NCBI RefSeq assembly: GCF_000308295.2
Contig: NZ_HG326653.1
Coordinates: 587,189-625,587 of the forward strand
Direction: 5' to 3'
Length of the DNA: 38,399 nucleotides
Source of the DNA: Afipia birgiae 34632
GTDB taxonomy: Bacteria; Pseudomonadota; Alphaproteobacteria; Rhizobiales; Xanthobacteraceae
A program made the translations under genes and the position numbers. Positions 33,086 to 38,399 of the stretch are shown here, piece by piece. Position 1 is the first letter of the stretch; the number at the start of each line of letters is the position of its first letter. Under the pieces are notes generated by a model. The model did not search any database. It was not told the origin of the DNA and worked only from the letters and a program-made list of their open reading frames with translations.

Positions 33086-33901
33086 ATGAACCGGATCGGA
33101 CTTTTCATTGCACTCGCGCTTTCGGTGATTTTCGGGTTGCTGTTCGGCCTCTATCCCGAACTCGATCTGAAAGTCGCAGCATTCTTCTATGACGCGACTA
33201 CCAAAACCTTTCCGTTGAAGACGGTGACGTGGGCCATGATTGCGCGCGACGGCGCGATGTGGGTTGCGTGGGGTCTTGTCATGCCGGCGCTGGTGACGCT
33301 GATCGTCAAGCTGGTGCGGCCGGTGAAGCCGCTGATGATCTCCGGCCGCGCGATGGTGTTTCTGATCGTGACCATGCTGCTCTCGGCGATCATCATCTCC
33401 AATGTGGTCTTCAAGGGCCATTGGGGACGTCCGCGTCCCGTCAACGTGGCGGAGTTCAACGGAAAGCTGGACTTCAAGCCGTGGTGGGATCCGCGCGGCG
33501 CATGTCCTAAGAACTGCTCGTTCTTCTCCGGCGAAGGCGCCACGGCGTTCTGGACCTATGCACCCGCGGCACTGACGCCTCCGGCGTGGCGTCCTGTTGC
33601 ATATGTTGCAGCCACCGCGTTCGGTCTTGCGACCGGCGGCTTGCGGATGGCGTTCGGCGGACACTTTTTCACCGACGTACTGTTTTCCGGAATCGCGTCG
33701 TTCCTGGTGATCTGGCTGGCCTACGCCTTCATCTACCGCTGGCCATCGACGCGGCTGACCGACTACGGCATCGACGTGGCGCTGACGCGTTTTGCGTGGC
33801 CGGGTTATCGCTGGATGCAGAAGCGGCTGGGGAGGGACGTAGGGGATACACCCCGTATCAGGTCGGGCGAGGAGCTCGGAAAGCAGCTTTCGTCATCCTG
33901 A
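33086..33901 (+). CDS. PAP2-family membrane phosphatase
   Basis: The 271-aa inner-membrane protein has five to six spans (for example LFIALALSVIFGLLFGLYP, WVAWGLVMPALVTLIVKLV, MVFLIVTMLLSAIIISNVVF, VAYVAATAFGLATGGL and SGIASFLVIWLAYAFI). PAP2 motifs: motif 1 K110...R115-R117-P118 (KGHWGRPRP), motif 3 Arg187...His193...Asp197 (RMAFGGHFFTDV). Motif 2, normally PSGH, is FFSGE (Ser148-Gly149-Glu150), with Glu in place of the usual His. A cysteine-rich stretch GACPKNCSFF precedes it. Such enzymes dephosphorylate undecaprenyl pyrophosphate, phosphatidic acid or lipid A; the layout recalls lipid A phosphatases of the LpxE/LpxF type, but substrate is not assigned. Confidence 0.9.
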   Translation: MNRIGLFIALALSVIFGLLFGLYPELDLKVAAFFYDATTKTFPLKTVTWAMIARDGAMWVAWGLVMPALVTLIVKLVRPVKPLMISGRAMVFLIVTMLLSAIIISNVVFKGHWGRPRPVNVAEFNGKLDFKPWWDPRGACPKNCSFFSGEGATAFWTYAPAALTPPAWRPVAYVAATAFGLATGGLRMAFGGHFFTDVLFSGIASFLVIWLAYAFIYRWPSTRLTDYGIDVALTRFAWPGYRWMQKRLGRDVGDTPRIRSGEELGKQLSSS

Positions 33902-33973
33902 ACCCTCAGCGTCGTCCCGGCCTTCGCCGGACGATGCGAGTGAAGCCCGGCGGGCTTCCCATTGCCCGCCAAT

Positions 33974-33987
33974 CTTTCTATAGAAAG
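33974..33987. promoter_or_regulatory. 14-bp perfect palindrome upstream of argG
   Basis: CTTTCTATAGAAAG is fully self-complementary and lies about 140 bp before the argG start in the space after the PAP2 gene. It could be an operator half-site pair or chance. No ARG-box of the E. coli ArgR type was recognised. Confidence 0.3.
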
Positions 33988-34083
33988 CCGATCTGATCTC
34001 GGCCGGGAGGTCGGGCCGTTGCCCGGCGTGACCCAACACGTCAGCCGCCAATAAACGCGTTCCCGTCCGCGCGAGGTTTGTAG

Positions 34084-35466
<1,383 letters not shown>

Positions 35467-35531
35467 AGCGCACGAGTGGGACACTGGGGGCGCCCAACCC
35501 GGAAGCGGGATTGCACATAGGCTGGTAGAAC

Positions 35532-35771
35532 ATGGGCTGGGAGTACATCGCGCCGGATGGGGAGATATTCTCCCCTCATCGATATCCCAACGGGCTTTTC
35601 CGTGTGGCGGACCCTGCTTTGGGCGACGTGAAGCATCATGCCAAGAATCAGCTTTCGGTTCGCGAGGATCAGATCGAGAGCTATTTGCAGCAGGGTTTCT
35701 TGCTGCGCATGAAAGGCGATGTAGGGGGCAAGGTGAATCTGATTGCCCCCTCTGAGATCAGGCGAATTTGA
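35532..35771 (+). CDS. small hypothetical protein (79 aa)
   Basis: An ATG at 35532 opens a 79-aa frame (MGWEYIAPDGEIFSPHRYPN ... NLIAPSEIRRI) that ends 30 bp before a clear terminator at 35801, which supports it being a real transcript end. The product is soluble, has no signal peptide and no recognised motif. Composition (Tyr, His, Gln, Asn) differs from nearby housekeeping proteins and the DNA is of lower GC. The ribosome site GGTAGAAC is weak. An open frame on the opposite strand (35433-36014) overlaps it without any better support. It could be co-transcribed with argG. Confidence 0.5.
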   Translation: MGWEYIAPDGEIFSPHRYPNGLFRVADPALGDVKHHAKNQLSVREDQIESYLQQGFLLRMKGDVGGKVNLIAPSEIRRI

Positions 35772-35800
35772 ATGACGTGAGCGATCGTCGCTCAAACAAG

Positions 35801-35828
35801 ACGGCCGGGATTTCTCCCGGCCGTTTTT
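35801..35828 (+). terminator. Rho-independent terminator, copy 1
   Basis: ACGGCCGGGA-TTTC-TCCCGGCCGT (35801-35824) is a perfect 10-bp stem with a 4-base loop, followed by TTTT. It sits 30 bp after the small gene and probably ends argG-region transcription. A 26-bp block starting here recurs identically at 36650. Confidence 0.9.
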
Positions 35829-35962
35829 GCTTCTGCATTGCTTAACGATCGTAAACTTGAGATTGCGACGATCAGGAATGATGTGGGACTCTTGAGTGCG
35901 AATCGGGCAAATTCGAATGAATGGGGGCGATACAATAAGTACTTTCACTAGTGGAGGTTCAT

Positions 35963-36634
35963 GTGCCCACTTTTGGTTTTTCGGCTTTCTTGAAGTTGAT
36001 TTCGCTAAATTCACGGCCTCAATTCACGGCGATCCGAAATCGATCTACCCCGTCTCTATCTGATGGTGGTTATGACTTTCATCGAAGCCTCAAACGATTA
36101 GCGCACCGGCTTGTTGTCGGCGGTGAACCGCTCGCGGATCTTTTAAGAGAAGCCGAACGTATCGCGCGTGAACCAGAGCGCAACTCCGCTAAGGCAGGGC
36201 TTGAGCGACTAAGCCGTTGGCGTGCCGTAAATTCAGGAAGGGTTCTTAGCTTCGCTTCCGTTTTGTACGAAAGTCCAGCAAAGGAATTCAAAGTTCAATA
36301 TCAACCGAATTTTGGCATTGAAGTAGATGGGCGGGGCGTTGCCATACATCTTTGGAATACGGCGAAGCCGGATTTAGACGATCGAATGACTTACGGCGCT
36401 CTTTCGTTATTTCCCTCGCTCTATGCCGCTCAAAGTGAGCGCCCTAACGATGTTGCGGTCCTGTCATTGCCAGAATCTCGATTGTACCGTCTTTCCGACG
36501 TCGGTGATTACACGGAGGTTGGCCTTCGATTAGTACGAAGGCTTGATGATCTATTCGCCCGAGCACGCAGCGAGCCAAGTCGTCCTTCCAGTCCCCCAAG
36601 GCATCGCCCGACCCCTCCTATTGATCCGAAGTAG
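35963..36634 (+). CDS. hypothetical orphan protein (223 aa) in low-GC segment
   Basis: The GTG at 35963 has GGAGG five bases upstream, better than the GTG at 35951 which overlaps that site. The protein starts MPTFGFSAFLKLISLNSRPQ. It is soluble, with an Arg/Ser-rich N-terminus, a helical part (REAERIAREPERNSAKAGLE), a beta-rich middle (FKVQYQPNFGIEVDGRGVAI, HLWNTAKPDLDDR) and a C-terminal helix RRLDDLFARARSEPSR followed by a Pro-rich tail ending PPIDPK. I recognise no family; the middle phrase resembles unannotated proteins seen on plasmids and islands, but this is only an impression. Base composition (near 48% GC) and codon use (many A/T third positions) set it apart from all neighbours. It lies between two copies of the same terminator. 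Confidence 0.65.
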   Translation: MPTFGFSAFLKLISLNSRPQFTAIRNRSTPSLSDGGYDFHRSLKRLAHRLVVGGEPLADLLREAERIAREPERNSAKAGLERLSRWRAVNSGRVLSFASVLYESPAKEFKVQYQPNFGIEVDGRGVAIHLWNTAKPDLDDRMTYGALSLFPSLYAAQSERPNDVAVLSLPESRLYRLSDVGDYTEVGLRLVRRLDDLFARARSEPSRPSSPPRHRPTPPIDPK

Positions 36635-36647
36635 AATGCTTAAACAA

Positions 36648-36675
36648 AAACGGCCGGGATTTCTCCCGGCCGTTT
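36648..36675. terminator. Rho-independent terminator, copy 2 (bidirectional)
   Basis: AAACGGCCGGGA-TTTC-TCCCGGCCGTTT is a perfect 12-bp stem with A and T flanks, so it can act on both strands: for the orphan gene ending at 36634 and for the OmpA-family gene that ends at 36695 on the minus strand. Bases 36650-36675 are identical to 35801-35826. Confidence 0.9.
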
Positions 36676-36694
36676 CCTTGTTTTGCGTCTTGCC

Positions 36695-38399
36695 TCAGCG
36701 CGTGCGCGGAGGTGCGGTGCCCGGAGGCGGCGGCGGCAGTGACGCCTGACCACCGTTCAGCAGCGGCGTGATGTTGCGGATGGTGACGCGGCGGTTGATC
36801 CGGCTCGGCCCATCCGTCTGGTCCTTCATGTACTGCTCGCCGTAGCCCTGCGACGTGAGATTTTCCGCAGGCACATTGAACTGCTGGGTCAGCAGCGTCG
36901 CCGCCGATTCAGCGCGGCGATCCGACAGCGACAGGTTGTCGACGTCGTTGCCGACCGCGTCGGTGTGGCCCTCGATGAGGAACACCGCGCTCGGGTTGCG
37001 CTGGATGGCGCGGTTGAGTCCGTCGGCGATGGCCTGCAGCTTCGCGGCCTGGTCCGGCGGGATCTCCCACGAACCGGTCTCGAAGTTGATGCTGTCGAGA
37101 TCGATGCTCGGCATGCGCTGGCGCACTGACGGGCTGTAGCGGATTTCATCGAGCGAGTAACGCCGCTCGATGCGCTCCACCGGAGGCGCGATCAGCGTGT
37201 CGTAGATCAGTTCGGGCGGCGCATCTTCCGCCTCGACGATGTAGCGGTTCTGCGGAATGCGCAGCACCGGCGGCGGCAGCGCTACGAAGTAGCCACCGAT
37301 GGCACCGGCGACCACACCGGCGGCCAAGCCGGCACCGAAGCCGGGTCCGCGAGGCCTGTTGTCGATGATGATCACCTCGCGGCCATGGGGGTCGCGCCGG
37401 ACGCGCCGGAGCAGGCCACCATGGTCGTCGTTGATGGTGATGATCTGGGTGCCGTCCGGACGAACCACGACGGTGCGCGTGTCTCTGCCCTCGCGGGTCA
37501 CGCGAACGTCGCGCGCGCCGTAGCGGAAACGATCGACATCGTTGTGACGGACGAAGGATTGCCCGTTCGGATCGCGAACGATCACGCGTCCCGGTTCGGT
37601 GATGACGGTACGTCCGCCTTCTGTCCGTTCCTGACGCTGGCCGCGGAAATCATCCATTCGTGCGGTGGGACGCGTACCGGGCTGCTGGACCGGGATCGGC
37701 GTCGCCTGAACCGCAGGTGCCGGCGGCAGCGGCGCGGCAACGGGAGCCGTCACGGGGGAGGAGGGCGTACCTGCGGGCATTCCCGGCGGTGGGCCCTGAC
37801 GTTGACCGCGACGGTCGCCGAAGCCGGGTTGTCCCGGGGCAGGCGGCTGGCCCGGCGCAGGTGTTGCGCCAGGTGCTGCGGGTGGCGTCGTCGCGCCCGG
37901 TGCGGCAGGCGGTGTTGCGCCCGGTGCCGTGGGTGGTGTCGCACCCGGTGTCGCGCCCGGCGTAGCGGGTGGCGTTGCTCCCGGAGTCGCGGGAGGCGTC
38001 GCAGGCGTCGTTGTAGCCGCTGGCGGCACGGGTGTCGGCGTCGGCGCAGCGCCGCCGGGTGCTGGTGGACGCGCATCGTCACGTGGCGGCGTTACATCAC
38101 GCACGCCGGGCGCAACCGGAGGCGCATTCGGCGGACGCTGCGGTGCAGGCGCGGTCGACGGCGCACCGGCTGGCGGTGTCGCAGTTGATGGTGCCGGTGC
38201 CGGTGCTGCGCCTGGCGCTGGCGGAGCCGGTGGTGCCGGGCGTGCGGCCGGAGGCGGCGGAGGTGCAGTCGTCGGCGCGGGCGCTGCTTTCGGAGCTGCC
38301 GCAGGCGGCGGAAGCGGAGGAGGAGGCGCAGCCGTTGGGTGCCGCGAGGAGGCGGTGGAGGTGCACGCCGTTGGGCGGAGGCGTGGGCGGAGGGTCGGC
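36695..38399 (-). CDS. proline-rich OmpA-family outer-membrane protein (5' end beyond the window)
   Basis: The frame runs from the stop at 36695-36697 to the window edge without interruption (about 568 codons) so the start is outside. The C-terminal OmpA/MotB domain (about 37090-36765) has NFETGSWEIPPDQAAKLQAI, LIEGHTDAVGN, LSDRRAE and GYGEQYMKDQTDGPSRINRR, the peptidoglycan-binding motif set. Upstream is a charged, repetitive beta-like section (VFDPNGQSFVRHNDVDRF-like; RVTREGRDTRTVVVRPDGTQ) with a glycine-rich hydrophobic segment (FGAGLAAGVVAGAIGGYFVA), then a long Pro/Ala/Thr low-complexity stretch with repeats of PATPGAT and PAAPGAT. It probably tethers the outer membrane to peptidoglycan, the disordered stretch spanning the periplasm. 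An internal GTG at 38104 exists but the frame continues in the same P/A-rich style beyond it. Confidence 0.85.
   Translation of the reverse strand, partial: PTLRPRLRPTACTSTASSRHPTAAPPPPLPPPAAAPKAAPAPTTAPPPPPAARPAPPAPPAPGAAPAPAPSTATPPAGAPSTAPAPQRPPNAPPVAPGVRDVTPPRDDARPPAPGGAAPTPTPVPPAATTTPATPPATPGATPPATPGATPGATPPTAPGATPPAAPGATTPPAAPGATPAPGQPPAPGQPGFGDRRGQRQGPPPGMPAGTPSSPVTAPVAAPLPPAPAVQATPIPVQQPGTRPTARMDDFRGQRQERTEGGRTVITEPGRVIVRDPNGQSFVRHNDVDRFRYGARDVRVTREGRDTRTVVVRPDGTQIITINDDHGGLLRRVRRDPHGREVIIIDNRPRGPGFGAGLAAGVVAGAIGGYFVALPPPVLRIPQNRYIVEAEDAPPELIYDTLIAPPVERIERRYSLDEIRYSPSVRQRMPSIDLDSINFETGSWEIPPDQAAKLQAIADGLNRAIQRNPSAVFLIEGHTDAVGNDVDNLSLSDRRAESAATLLTQQFNVPAENLTSQGYGEQYMKDQTDGPSRINRRVTIRNITPLLNGGQASLPPPPPGTAPPRTR

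Overview
The window reads as chromosomal DNA of an alphaproteobacterium of the Bradyrhizobium/Rhodopseudomonas/Nitrobacter/Afipia group (Nitrobacteraceae). The grounds are high GC with strongly GC-biased third positions, the gene neighbourhoods (HemY-like protein then tRNA-Thr; YggT-DUF167-FolD), typical rhizobial families (IalB, Bug, TAXI, a FAT-GUY-like receiver, a proline-rich OmpA protein), and several families of intergenic palindromic repeats usual in this group. Genus is not resolved. All calls are by reading; no database search was run.

Layout. 1-1140 is the 3' part of a HemY-like TPR protein, followed by tRNA-Thr(CGU). 1346-3500 is an accessory-looking patch of four small or orphan genes, with a tRNA T-arm-like fragment at 2404-2430 that repeats part of tRNA-Thr. 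3724-10291 is catabolic and transport: an orphan Bug receptor, a cytochrome P450, and a complete three-gene TRAP transporter (SBP, hairpin, small permease, large permease with an unusual hydrophilic insert). 10382-14364 has a class III nucleotide cyclase with an N-terminal zinc-ribbon-like region, a TerB-like protein and an SDR enzyme (this pair lies between inverted copies of a short repeat), and a glutamine amidotransferase-like protein. 14502-19622 holds a hydrolase-OsmC fusion, tRNA-Ala(CGC), a pair of inverted-repeat elements, the yggT-DUF167-folD operon, an internally deleted M20 peptidase remnant behind ppa, and a GNAT acetyltransferase. 19779-24271 holds a secreted alpha/beta hydrolase, an FAD amine oxidase and typA/bipA.

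24445-27223 is a possible signalling unit: a Crp/Fnr regulator divergent from a stand-alone FAT-GUY-like receiver, with a perfect palindrome between them, and a convergent orphan membrane-anchored TAXI protein. 27409-35466 is mostly housekeeping: pterin dehydratase, DUF1232, quinone oxidoreductase, IalB, rlmN, a membrane protein, an HCCA-isomerase-like protein, PAP2 phosphatase and argG. 35532-36675 is a lower-GC insert-like stretch: an orphan gene between two copies of the same terminator. The window ends inside a proline-rich OmpA-family gene on the minus strand.

Strongest leads are the terminator-flanked orphan gene, the M20 deletion derivative, the Crp/receiver pair with its palindrome, and the tRNA-Thr-adjacent patch. 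I did not find a convincing defence system, prophage, CRISPR array or complete insertion sequence.
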